Positions 48,901 to 56,887 of a stretch of DNA of 64,000 nt are shown here, piece after piece; within the stretch, counting starts at the first letter, position 1, and each line of letters starts with the position of its first letter. The DNA is from Nectonema munidae. Its lineage: Eukaryota; Nematomorpha; Nectonematoida; Nectonematidae. The notes beneath the pieces are model-generated. The model did no database searches, was not told where the DNA came from, and saw nothing but the letters and a program-made list of their open reading frames with translations. The DNA is taken from assembly GCA_030549495.1 (NCBI GenBank), contig JAUIRK010000885.1, positions 1,178,001 through 1,242,000 of the forward strand, read 5' to 3'. The position numbers and the translations under genes are program-made.

Positions 48901-51900
48901 TAAAGAATATTAACACTGTATGATCCTTATATTCATATAATTCACGTTTAATTCGTAAAGGATAAAATTTTGAAGATCGCGAACCATATGAATTCATCAA
49001 AAACATCATTATTAATCAGACCTACATTGACAACATACTTGATTTGTGTATGAGTTACGAAAAAAATTATTAAAACCACCACAAAAATTTCTTCAGTTTT
49101 AAGTAAAGGGAGTTTTTTCGCGAAAGAATGGATAATATCTGGTGAGGAAGTAGCTCACCGAATTGAATCAAACAAAAGGAACACGGTCTTAGGACTAAAT
49201 TGGAATCTGAGTCGAGATGGGTTTGAATATCATTTTTACTATTCTTGCTTTGAATGGAATTCAAACTTTAACCGTAGAAAACCTCTAAGCATTATAAATG
49301 GAATATTTGATCCAATAGGACTTTTGGCACCGTATATAGTAACAACTAAAATTTTACCTAGAAGCACATGGGGAGATGAAAATAGTACTCAAATTGATTG
49401 GAATGAAACAATCAGCAGTGACTTTAATAAAATATGGGTTAAATTTTTCACTAGTTTACAAAAAACAAAAACGGGGTTTTCCCTAGAACTTTAATAATAA
49501 GTCAATATATTGAGAAAAATTGGTTGTGTGTTTTTTGTGACAGTTCTGAACAAGCATTCTGTACTTGCGCTTACATATGATATTGCTTGGGAGATGCAGC
49601 TATTTTTGTAGACTCATTAATGGAAAGACTAAAATTTGGCCCTTGAAAAAACAAGACGTTTGAGGGCAGCTTCAATGTGCTGTAGCAAAAAGATTGGCTA
49701 AGTTTATTACAGCCTAAAAAATTAAAAACTAAATATTTAAATAACAATGGGGAAAAAGAGGGAAAATCACGATAGTAATAATTATATGTTTGTACTGAAG
49801 ATTAAGTTGGCGGGCAGCGAGGGGTGCAAAATCGTGGGAATTAACAAGTAAGGAAATCGAATCTGAATAATATAATGTCGATAAATCGGGGTGGCGTTAT
49901 TGCGGGGGATAAGTTATAATATATTTACAACATCATGCAAGGTTAACTGAAATAAACGTAACCTAACAACACAACTAATGTTTAATTATACATCGCCGCA
50001 AATAATACAAGAATATATCATGAACATCAGAGAAGAAACACTTCAACAAAGATTCAGCAGCTATCGTGAAGATTCCTACCGATTTCAAAGGCTCATCACC
50101 CATTGAAAGAAATGGATCTTGTGTTCAATAAACCGATACCTTTAACGTCTAACGTTACAGAAAGTAGAGCACGATATGAGGCTATCATCTACTCTTTCTA
50201 GCATAAACAAACTTTTTGAATCACCGAATCAGATCTCCCACTAGTATTGGTTTCCGTCTTCATATTTTGTGTACTTTTTGTTATAATTACAAAGGGGTAA
50301 ATAAGGAAAAAACTATTGAGAACCACTGCTCTATAGTTCATCCTAAGTAGTCTACCTTTAGATTTAAGGATTTCTGTATCAAACAATATGGGATTCTGTT
50401 CCACGATATATTCAAGCTTCGGGTAAACTCCATTAGCGCCATCTACATAATCAAACTTTTTTTATTACGACGGTCGCTTCACTAAACCTTCTATTAGTGC
50501 CTTGTCATTTTAAGTAATCTTTTTCCTGGGAATTAATAAAGGAAGTGGACAGTTTCTTTTGTAGTTGTTAGTTCGAACGTTGTTTTTAACAATAGCCTTC
50601 ACCGTTATCTAAAGATGCCCACTCATAAAGTATAGTTTATAGTGAAGCCTTATGCCATTATAAAGCATATATAATTGCTATAGCATAAAAGTAAACAATG
50701 ATGGCATGTGTATCTTAATGCATTTTGATGCGCCAAGTGAAATAATAATTTTTTACATTTCTGTGCCAATTAATATTTTTAATAATATTTTGGTGAGCTG
50801 AATTGAGAGACATACAGCAGCCCAGGTTCTGGTTGGATCTAACTAAAGATCTAACTGCATACACCTTTACAACTGCTACATGCACCTAGTTCAGAGGATT
50901 CATTCTTGATTCAAATTTCTTGTCAGTCATTAGTTAACGAATTTGAGAACCAACAAAGATTCCTTCATTAATTTTGACTTAACTTAATTTTGGAAATTTA
51001 GCTTTCAGATACTTAACCGCTTGTTTTTGTTGGTCCATAGCATTAACTATTTGTTTAATAAGGCCCAATTTAATATGTAAATGCGGTAGTAAGATTTTTT
51101 CTTTATTACTATAGGTTCCCGAACGATATTATGAAGGCAGATTGTTACTACATCCCACGATCGCCAGTCTGAACGGATATAATGACGACTCTTGATCTGC
51201 TATCCCATTTACATAGAAAGCACATAAATTTTGTATAGCCAGTTTGCAAACCTGTTAGTAGAGCCACGACTTTTAAATTGGTGCAAATGAGCCATTTGTT
51301 GTCTTGATACTTTACTTTATTTAAAATTAAACGTAAGTTTCATATGTCTCTCTTAAAACGACTAAATGTGCTACTGGTACCGATTGAAAGATATTTCCAT
51401 TATGTATAAGAGAACAAGCCTTCGGTATACAATGATACATCAATATAATCAATCTCCATTTTTCTGGATTGTATGCAATATCAATGTCTTCAAACAATCC
51501 AGGGATGTTGTTACAGTAGCACAATCCATTTTCCAATGAGAAATGTCCTAATAAATCGTCTGATCGTGATCTAAACTTTGTGACTGTTACATTCTTTAAT
51601 AAAAGATTTCTTTCTTGTAGTCGAGAAGCAAGCAATTACTTTGACTTTTGGTAGGCCTAGATTTCTTACTAAATCATTCAAATATGCTTGATTAAACAGC
51701 TTTGGCTTAGACACTCTTTACTGTTAGCGCAAAAGAATGATCTGAGCTCTCATCTGCACTCATTGAGGTTTCAGGTTCTGATGATTGAGGCATTTCTGAA
51801 GGTGGTATAGGCACGGGACTATTGGACGCAAAACTGAATTAAGGTTTGGATAAACGATAGATTTGTTCTTGGTGTAGTCTGGAAAAGTTATATATATTAT

Positions 51901-54900
51901 ACACCTCAACTATTTATTAGATAAAGTACATCTCACGTTTTATATCAACCAAGTAAACGTAGCAGTCTGTTATGTGATCTTGCGGTTCCATACCAATCAT
52001 GGGAATATCAAACGATATCTGTTTTTGCGTTCCATTAAACCATCTTGATAGTGAACTTAAACATCTCTTACAACATATATGAGGAGCCCAAACTTCATCT
52101 GATCTCTTGCTTTAGATTTGAAGTAAAGATGATACAGTTTTCGAATGGTTGAAGTAGGATTTCGTTGATTTTTTACTTCTAAAACATCCACAAATATAAC
52201 AAAATTTATTTGGAGAGGTTTTACAAAGTCCACTAGGCATTTTTCAGTGTTTAATGATCAACTAGTTTTGTATTCAATTCTGTAAAATCAAAATCAGTTA
52301 TAGTATCATAATCATACATAAAAACCTAATTTTTGGAAATTTTTAAATATAAATCTGAATCACTTTTTAATTCTGTCGAAAGCTCTGTATTTTAACTTGC
52401 TTAAAAAGTTTTTCGTTATAAACTTTTCAAAAATTAAAATCACTACTTGCTGTCCAGTAATGGTATTTAAAATTGACTCTTCAGAAAAAATGGCTGGACG
52501 TCTCTGGTCTATTGCAATAAATGTATTCAAAATAGATTTATATATGGTCCATTTTGGTAAATATATTTCATATCCAATTTCCAGCAAATACTTTTTTAAA
52601 CCAATTCTTGCTAATGTAAATAAATGCCGTCCCTCATAATTATAACTACTTTCTGATTACATTTATCTGAGTTAATAATAATATTACCGTGTTTTTTGAT
52701 AAGTGATTTTATTTACTAAATTTTCATCAATATAATTAGTATTATAAACTTGTCTCTCGTAGGGTTAAGTTCATATTGCAAAAACTTACGAATACTTTTA
52801 GTAAATCTTTTTTATGATATAAATGACAATAGAACTATTTTTTGTGTATTTTATTACTAACGCATACATATTTTTTTTTATTTGAAAAGGGAACATTTTT
52901 ATTTTGGATGTTTCAATAAAAATAGTATGAGCTAGGATGATTGTATGAAATAGCCTACGTTTTTAATTTGTTCCAAATTGAAAAATTAAACTAAATACAA
53001 CTCAAAGCAACAAAAAAAAAGTTGAAAGTTTTCTAAAGCAATTTGAACTTTTATTGTTTTTAATCTTGGACCATTTTAATCCTGAACGCAAGCGGTTATT
53101 CTGACATGATGCTCAAAATACTTTAATTTAACAATTTAACTTTTTATTCACAAACGAAAAAAGAAAACATTTTAAGATGAAAGACATTTATATTAAGCTA
53201 GAATAAGTGTTTATTGATTAATTTCGTACCATGGTTGATTAAAATATATCAACGTTTTGAATTGGAGGGGTGGGATTAATTGAACCAAATATTTAATGTT
53301 TTCGTTAACGGGTTAATTCGTTACCTAATATCCCTAACCGATCGTTTAAACGGTTGATTTCGGGTAAATTTTGAGTCGATAGATATACAAAAATCATTCG
53401 TCAAGAAAACGGAAAAAAATTACTCAATTTCTAGAACATTATTTCATGTGAAAGAACATAAAAATAAGATCATGAAATACGGTTCGATTATGGTGAATTA
53501 GCCATCCATATTCACCCGTTTATTAATCGGTCAAATTTCACCGAATATTTTCACTACTTAGCTCCTCAATTTTAGAAATAATATTGATTTATTAAATTGT
53601 AGTAAAATTTCAAAAGTAAGAAAAAAAATCAGTTTTTTTTCAGAAAAATCAGTAAAATGTAGAAAATTTTACAATGTAGGTCGTAATAATTGAATAATAT
53701 ATACTACACATAATGTAGTATATTAAGTTAATATTGATGAATTTATTGAATAAATTTCTATTTACCTTTCAAAGTCGTGTTTTTTCATTAAAATCTAAGA
53801 TGGAATTTTTGTCTCCACTTAGAGTGGAATCACTTATGATTAGAGACAAAACTCGGCACTAGAAGACAAAATGTGCATTCAGATCAGTATTTAGGCTAAC
53901 TTTGTGTTGCGCCAAAATATGTTCTACTTTATCCAGTTCCTTCACAATGTGATTGACATCAGGAACGCTCATTATTATCCGCATGGATGGTAAGTATGCA
54001 GAAACTTGTTTTTGACATCCCAGGGACAGAACTGAATACTTAATGGGTGTGAAAACTGTCCTTATTCGAAAACGAGAAATAAAATATCATTCCGATGTGC
54101 TTTTATGTCGGCGCTAATTGTGCAAAGTTAAGCCAAAAGAAAGAAAATTTAGGGAAGAATTACATGGATAAAAAGAGTGTGTTTGCTGAATCAGGGGAAG
54201 ACTATGATGTCAGTAGAGCAAGCTGAACATCTTTTTGCACAATCAGATTATGAAGACTTTATTGATTTTGAATAAACCTAAAATTATTTTCAATATTTTA
54301 TTTTGTCGTTGTGCGTTTTTGCTTTATTTAATTGTGCCTCAGTGTGGAGATCCTTAGTTTTTTTCCTTTCTTTTTGTAGTCTTTTTGCTAGCCTTATACT
54401 CAAGATCGACCACATTCAGAGATGTACGTTATAAGCTGAAATTTTCATTTCAGAAATGTTTAAAGAAAGTGTGACAATGCTATCAAAAAAGCTACTTTTT
54501 TACTAACTTTTCCTAATTTAATAGAATTATATTTTGCCTTAAAACAGGGTACTTTTTAATGCCACGACGTTATGAGATCAGATTAATTTTTATTGAATAC
54601 GCTTACGAATATTTATTTTTTTCTCAATAGAAATGAAGATATATGTAATGTATATATATCACGTGTAAACATGATTTATCGCATTATACTAAGCTATCTT
54701 GTGTTCGATTAGTTTTAAAGTCATTGTTAACATGTCATGAAGCTTTCGTACAATTGCGTAGAAAAAATTGGACACCACGAATGTATGAGAACCGTTAGAT
54801 TTATTTTTTTATAAATGAAATCACTATATGGAAAAAATTATTTTTAAAAATCATTAATTTTTGTATGTTTTTGCTTCTAGCTATTTTTCGAATTGATACA

Positions 54901-56346
54901 AAACGCAAAATCAATTTCGTTGTGTAACCAAAATAGTTGAATAGTCTCAAAAAATATTTTAAAAATTTTAAATCTGTAAACTAAAGAAATTCTTTGAAAC
55001 AAGTTTATGAATTGCATTATCTATAAACCTAAAGTTTTTGGTTACAAACTTTTATGAGAAGCACTTATTTTTCTACGAAATTTTTATAAAAATAGTTTCA
55101 TTCGCCCCGATTTGACCTATTAACTGAAATCAATAGATATCTATTGTAATAGTGATCTTTCAATCAGTCAAGGATTTGCGCTATCGCAAGGACGCATGGA
55201 AACTTGACCCTTTTGAATGTGGATGTCCGTCTCTATTATTTCATCGGTCATGTTTGATGTGTATTGTGTACTATTTTATTTGTATGTTATTATATAATTA
55301 AATTTCGAAATTACCTTTCATGTTTCTAATGATAAAATTACGCTTTCTTTCTTCTTTTTTATTTTTCCTCTTTAACGCTTAAGATAAAGATAATGTTCAT
55401 TGTCCCCTTTGTTATGCTTGTTATTTTTCAGAATGGTCTTTTATGTGCACTATGCCTTTTGCTGGCCTTGTTGTACTACAATGCCTTGTTGTACGTCATC
55501 CTCACCATTATTTCTTTCTTTTGCATTGTTGTTAGTCGTAAGTTTATGTGACTCTTACCTTTTTTATTAACAGTTCAGATAATTTGAAAAAAAGTTATTA
55601 ATTATTATTCTTGCTTGAATTCATGCAAAATATAATTTCCTTTTAAGTACATGCAATTTGCTTGCTGACCCTATTTCGTTATGTCCTTAAAATCCTTACT
55701 GGCGATTTTGTACCTAGTGAACTTTTATCAAATTTGCGCTAAGTGCTCAACTTGATATTTCACACTGCACCTATAAAATGTTTTATCAGTTGTCTGATGC
55801 TATTAAAGTTTATACGATTCAATTGACTTCCATATTAAACTTCTTTTTAAGATTTGAAAGGTGCTGTATGTAAAACTTGCTTGGTTTTAAAAATGTTTTA
55901 TGTTTTTCCCAAATGCTTCATGATAGAATCTTTCTTTTTTAAATCGAGTTTAGTTTTTTTTGTATCAACTCGCATTAAATTCTATTTTTTGATATTTATG
56001 AAATATTTTGATAAATTATTTTGAATGACTTTAATTGGTCAATATTTTAGTTTTATATTTAACTTAACATTTTTAATATATACGAATTCATTTTGATATT
56101 TTAATTTTTTAACGATTAGGTCAAACCAAGCAAAAATACAAGTCTCCTAAGATTCAAAGATTAGTAACGCCTCAGAGATTGCGAAGAAAACGATATATTG
56201 TGTCCGTGAAGCGTAAGAGATTTGCAAAGAAAAAAAAAGAAGCTGAAGAATATCACAATTTGGTAACAAAGTTACACACGGATGCTGCTGAAAAAAGGAG
56301 ACTGCGCAAACGATCTGTTTCTACCAAAGTGTCTACAAGCGGCTGA
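24929..56346 (+). CDS. RPS6: Ribosomal protein S6 (eS6), five coding exons over 31.4 kb
   Basis: eS6 is a component of the 40S ribosomal subunit and the classic substrate of S6 kinase. Exons are 24929-24934, 29960-30091, 33603-33813, 41103-41252 and 56120-56346, summing to 726 bases: 241 residues and a stop, against 249 in human. Against the human sequence as I remember it, exons 1-2 match at 36 of 46 residues and exon 3 at about 55 of 71; exon 5 is much less similar. Signature segments are [51 protein letters not shown] and [10 protein letters not shown]. Coding exon 1 holding only ATG AAG is the same arrangement as in human RPS6. The introns are 5.0, 3.5, 7.3 and 14.9 kb and full of transposons. 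The reading frame has no break. Confidence 0.93.
25297..27960 (-). mobile_element. piggyBac element C, 2.66 kb with both ends and TTAA on each side
   Basis: The left side is TTAA (25293-25296) then CCCTCACTCGTA; the right side is TACGAACGAGGG then TTAA (27961-27964). The inner part shares GTAGCGTGTACG and the palindrome TACTCC-ATTTT-GGAGTA (27927-27943) with element B, so B and C are one family. Other palindrome-like copies are at 25340-25356 and 27773-27788. The element is complete in outline, but its gene is dead. Confidence 0.9.
25406..27620 (-). pseudogene. piggyBac family C transposase, decayed
   Basis: Recognisable parts run in order from the start near 27617: an acidic N-terminus, the RFTNRKV-like region (27089-27280), the [11 protein letters not shown]...YFTSY segment around the second catalytic aspartate (26534-26722), the [13 protein letters not shown] segment after the third (25542-25868) and the cysteine-rich end with GVSICPGHH (25406-25624). 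Several frame changes, stops and small losses separate them. An unrelated stretch at about 26170-26450 (for example CCGTGTCCGCTCCCTTGTAA) appears extra compared with element B and may be a later insertion. Confidence 0.82.
28430..29340. repeat. Worn repeat with GGAGTCGGAG motifs at both sides
   Basis: The left side has GTCCTTGGAGTCGGAGATTT and GAGTTGGAGTCAG; the right side has GAATCGAAGTCGAATTTTT and CTTGGAGTTGCAGTCTGA. It is a degenerate relative of 13029-13644. An anonymous 47-codon open stretch begins at 28803. Confidence 0.4.
29960..30091 (+). CDS. RPS6: RPS6 coding exon 2 (codons 3-46)
   Basis: Acceptor TTATTTTAG, donor AAG|GTATTT, phase 0 on both sides. Encodes [20 protein letters not shown] and ends at GPEWK, 44 codons, with no insertion or deletion against human eS6. 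Confidence 0.93.
30092..33602 (+). other. RPS6 intron 2
   Basis: 3,511 bases. It holds the MITE at 31636-32107 and, near 33060-33240, an unassigned less AT-rich stretch that may be a repeat (CATGGGTTTTATCCCCAAGG). Otherwise nothing is recognised. Confidence 0.75.
31636..32107. mobile_element. Non-autonomous element with TAGTTGCCAAC inverted ends, 472 bp
   Basis: Both termini read TAGTTGCCAAC in inverted orientation. Just inside, AAAGCGGTAGAC occurs at the left, and several (A)AAGCGGTAGAC / GTCTACCGCTTTT copies lie at 32040-32095. No coding remains. The end resembles hAT MITEs, but no 8-base duplication is visible. Confidence 0.65.
33603..33813 (+). CDS. RPS6: RPS6 coding exon 3 (codons 47-117)
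   Basis: Acceptor TTTATTTTAG and donor AAAAAAG|GTTTTG, ending in phase 1. Encodes [38 protein letters not shown] and [12 protein letters not shown] through IVKK, ending in the first base of a glycine codon. It aligns without gaps to human eS6. Confidence 0.95.
34026..34195 (+). repeat. Left terminal inverted repeat of the long-TIR element
   Basis: Contains TTTGGGTACGCTGATTTCAA and CATTGCCTAGAAGTCAGGAT, both present in inverted form at 35945-36106. Confidence 0.88.
34261..35873 (+). pseudogene. Putative transposase of the long-TIR element, frame broken about four times
   Basis: The protein starts [20 protein letters not shown], a Cys-rich N-terminus, and continues with [141 protein letters not shown] and [17 protein letters not shown] before TAA at 35871-35873. 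These pieces lie in alternating frames 1 and 2, implying about four small shifts, so the copy is inactive yet little eroded. Acidic residues in GDLK, DPAK and SDEHGE are candidates for an RNase H-like catalytic triad; this is inference. The older copy at 50570-52240 preserves the same motifs. Confidence 0.82.
35945..36106 (-). repeat. Right terminal inverted repeat of the long-TIR element
   Basis: Reverse complement of the left repeat with five differences over the inner 124 bases and more divergence plus small length changes toward the outer edge. Confidence 0.88.
36783..37117 (+). pseudogene. piggyBac relic, middle part (left of the hAT insertion)
   Basis: The plus strand encodes [20 protein letters not shown] with the third catalytic aspartate, then after a frame change [20 protein letters not shown], both typical of piggyBac transposases. 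The sequence is broken by the hAT element and resumes at 39451. Confidence 0.8.
37365..37495. mobile_element. piggyBac-type MITE, copy 1, 131 bp, flanked by TTAA
   Basis: TTAA (37361-37364), CCCATTTAGGACC at the left, GGTCGTAAATGGG at the right and TTAA (37496-37499). Terminal inverted repeats are CCCATTTA(G)G(A)CC. It contains the palindrome TGTTCC-AAAATA-GGAACA. It sits inside the hAT element, so it arrived later. A close copy lies at 56754-56883. Confidence 0.9.
37600..38940 (-). pseudogene. hAT transposase, ZBED5/FAM200-like, decayed
   Basis: From N to C on the minus strand: a zinc finger ([19 protein letters not shown]), an aspartate-containing stretch near 38430 ([20 protein letters not shown]), [20 protein letters not shown] near 38210, [20 protein letters not shown] near 38090, [10 protein letters not shown], and [15 protein letters not shown] then SVFWNVVKK near 37890-37790. 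This order is that of vertebrate ZBED5- and FAM200-type proteins, which derive from hAT transposases. Several stops and shifts are present. Confidence 0.75.
39451..39660 (+). pseudogene. piggyBac relic, C-terminal part (right of the hAT insertion)
   Basis: The plus strand encodes [20 protein letters not shown] followed by [11 protein letters not shown], the cysteine-rich end of a piggyBac transposase with some cysteines replaced. It continues the relic of 36783-37117. The element's own ends were not found. Confidence 0.72.
40731..40836 (-). mobile_element. tRNA-derived SINE fragment
   Basis: On the minus strand GACGTAGTGGTGGGAGCG resembles a pol III A box and GGTCTCGATTCCGAC a B box, at tRNA-like spacing. 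The arms do not fold as a tRNA, so this is a SINE head rather than a gene. Confidence 0.5.
41103..41252 (+). CDS. RPS6: RPS6 coding exon 4 (codons 117-167)
   Basis: Acceptor TTTTTATTAAG, donor GAAG|GTTAAC, phase 1 on both sides. Encodes [20 protein letters not shown] then [20 protein letters not shown] and ends KEG. The human counterpart reads [20 protein letters not shown] at the same place. Confidence 0.94.
41785..43710 (-). mobile_element. piggyBac element D, PGBD-like, about 1.9 kb
   Basis: Palindromes near both sides, TGATTC-CAAAAA-GAGTCA (41801-41818) and TGGCTC-CTTTTA-GAGCCA (about 43692-43709), are related to each other and mark the ends. A TTAA lies left at about 41785; a right TTAA is not clear. 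The element carries a decayed transposase on the minus strand. Confidence 0.7.
42150..43583 (-). pseudogene. piggyBac element D transposase, decayed
   Basis: The N-terminal acidic part is in 43263-43583 ([18 protein letters not shown]). The part at 42602-43066 encodes [39 protein letters not shown] with the first catalytic aspartate and [16 protein letters not shown], typical of PGBD-type proteins. The segment at 42281-42544 holds [17 protein letters not shown], the region after the second aspartate. Frame breaks separate the parts and the third aspartate region is poorly preserved. This family differs from A, B and C. Confidence 0.82.
43720..45470. other. Non-coding stretch
   Basis: Only a short (ATT)n tract at about 44770 and an anonymous less AT-rich part near 44400-44600, which contains the short inverted repeat GCTAGCGAATTTAGC, stand out. 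Confidence 0.4.
45480..45500 (+). repeat. (GAT)n microsatellite
   Basis: Seven GAT units followed by an inverted ATCATCAT. Confidence 0.85.
45940..46830 (-). pseudogene. piggyBac element E relic
   Basis: The minus strand encodes [20 protein letters not shown], then [20 protein letters not shown] with IAAEIHSG, and near 46510-46450 [13 protein letters not shown], which corresponds to the segment leading into the first catalytic aspartate. Frame changes separate the pieces. Sequence to 45938 may hold further parts. No ends were found. Confidence 0.65.
47042..47467. mobile_element. hAT-like MITE, 426 bp with perfect 8-bp target duplication
   Basis: The ends are CAGTGACGTAAC at the left and GTTACGCAACTG at the right, inverted. 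The element is flanked on both sides by ATTACTTG (47034-47041 and 47468-47475), a perfect 8-base duplication. Subterminal GC-rich blocks (GGTCCGCCCCGGGCGGCA and CCGCCCCGAGCGGCA) stand out from the AT-rich DNA. No coding capacity remains. Confidence 0.92.
47540..48920 (-). pseudogene. pogo/Tigger-type transposase relic
   Basis: From N to C on the minus strand: [20 protein letters not shown] with [13 protein letters not shown] (48750-48610), [15 protein letters not shown] with a catalytic aspartate (about 48530-48490), and [20 protein letters not shown] (about 48470-48410), then C-terminal debris. These are the hallmark motifs of the Tigger/jerky DDE domain. Several stops and shifts make it inactive. 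Element ends are not identified. Confidence 0.8.
49000..49720 (+). mobile_element. BEL/Pao LTR retrotransposon fossil, pol fragment
   Basis: The part present corresponds to the end of the reverse transcriptase and the adjoining A17-type segment of BEL/Pao pol, with phrases such as [17 protein letters not shown]. No LTRs, gag or integrase are visible. It is a broken, incomplete and fairly old fossil. Confidence 0.8.
50570..52240 (-). mobile_element. Old relative of the long-TIR element at 34026
   Basis: The minus strand preserves in order a start with NKFCYIC (about 52210), [20 protein letters not shown] (about 52100), [20 protein letters not shown] (within 51327-51635), VALLLG-like residues near 51230-51130, [20 protein letters not shown] near 51090-51020 and [10 protein letters not shown] near 50960. 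Each matches a motif of the younger copy (for example [11 protein letters not shown] and GVFVGPQIR). Stops and shifts are numerous and no inverted repeats were recognised, so it is much older. Confidence 0.75.
52250..55430. other. Long non-coding stretch of intron 4
   Basis: No firm features. The part 53820-54260 is slightly less AT-rich, and the part 55130-55260 contains an anonymous less AT-rich block; neither was identified. Confidence 0.4.
55432..55537 (+). other. Candidate internal exon within RPS6 intron 4
   Basis: A pyrimidine-rich acceptor TTGTTATTTTTCAG precedes and a consensus donor GTAAGT follows a 106-base less AT-rich segment. In the phase set by exon 4 of RPS6 it would run into a stop codon (TAG) near its end. 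In another frame it is open and strongly hydrophobic. It could be an optional stop-containing exon, part of another gene, or chance. Confidence 0.3.
56120..56346 (+). CDS. RPS6: RPS6 coding exon 5 (C-terminal)
   Basis: Acceptor AACGATTAG; the phase-1 junction gives KEG then [20 protein letters not shown]. The exon ends with [14 protein letters not shown] and TGA at 56344-56346. The helical basic region is about eight residues shorter than human eS6, and the tail lacks the RRRLSSLRAS sequence but keeps two overlapping Arg-x-Arg-x-x-Ser motifs (RLRKRS and RKRSVS), so kinase phosphorylation remains plausible. An internal TTG|GTAACA at 56262/56263 is a possible alternative donor. Confidence 0.92.
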
Positions 56347-56370
56347 CTAAATTGCTGATAATGATTGTTA

Positions 56371-56376
56371 AATAAA
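56371..56376 (+). terminator. RPS6 polyadenylation signal AATAAA
   Basis: Canonical hexamer 24 bases after the stop codon; another AATAAA lies near 56471. The very short 3' UTR is usual for ribosomal protein genes. Confidence 0.75.
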
Positions 56377-56753
56377 CAATTTTGCTTATACTTTTTACAT
56401 TAATGAATAATATTGAAAAATAACTCATTTCTTTCTTTGCTAAACTTGCTATATGTCTTGTAAGCAAAATCAATAAAACTACGCTGACTGCGACTAATTA
56501 TAATTTACATTCAATAACAAATAAACTTACACTATGCATACACTGCCGTAATTTTAAATCAAATAACTCATTTTTTTTATGTTTACGTTTACAAAGTACA
56601 AACACTAAAATTCTTTATGAAGTTAAATACACGGGTTAATAAAGATTGGAGCAAATTAATTTTAATAAATCGGAGTCCAGCTTTTGTTGTAAGTTAACTT
56701 TTAGAACTAGTTTTCGCTTTCCTCTCATTGGTAAAATATACCGGGTTTTTTAA

Positions 56754-56883
56754 ACCCATTTAAGGCCAAGCAAAGCAGACGATATATAAAAAACGCAGAT
56801 GATTTATATTCAAAGTCATTGAAAAAAGCAGACGAAGATGAAATTACTTATGTTCCAAAATAGGAACATTGGCCGTAAATGGG
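56754..56883. mobile_element. piggyBac-type MITE, copy 2, 130 bp
   Basis: The same element as 37365-37495: CCCATTTAAGGCC at the left, GGCCGTAAATGGG at the right, then TTAA (56884-56887). The left TTAA is at 56750-56753. The two copies share an uninterrupted block of about 70 bases including the palindrome TGTTCC-AAAATA-GGAACA. It lies about 400 bases downstream of the RPS6 stop. Confidence 0.88.
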
Positions 56884-56887
56884 TTAA

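Larger units (their letters stand above)
46876..50328. mobile_element. Pair of hAT-type termini enclosing younger insertions
   Basis: The left terminus has AGTGGTTCTCAAACC (46878-46892) and the right has TTGAGAACCACTG (50316-50328), its inverse. Such ends define many hAT elements. About 3.4 kb lies between, including the MITE at 47042, a Tigger relic and a BEL/Pao fossil. That the two ends belong to one element is inferred; no matching 8-base flanks were found. Confidence 0.4.
41253..56119 (+). other. RPS6 intron 4
   Basis: 14,867 bases, the longest intron. It contains two piggyBac relics, a pogo/Tigger relic, a hAT-like MITE, a BEL/Pao fossil, an old relative of the long-TIR element and a candidate internal exon at 55432. 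The parts 43720-45470, 45800-45940, 50329-50560 and 52250-55430 show nothing firm. Confidence 0.75.
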
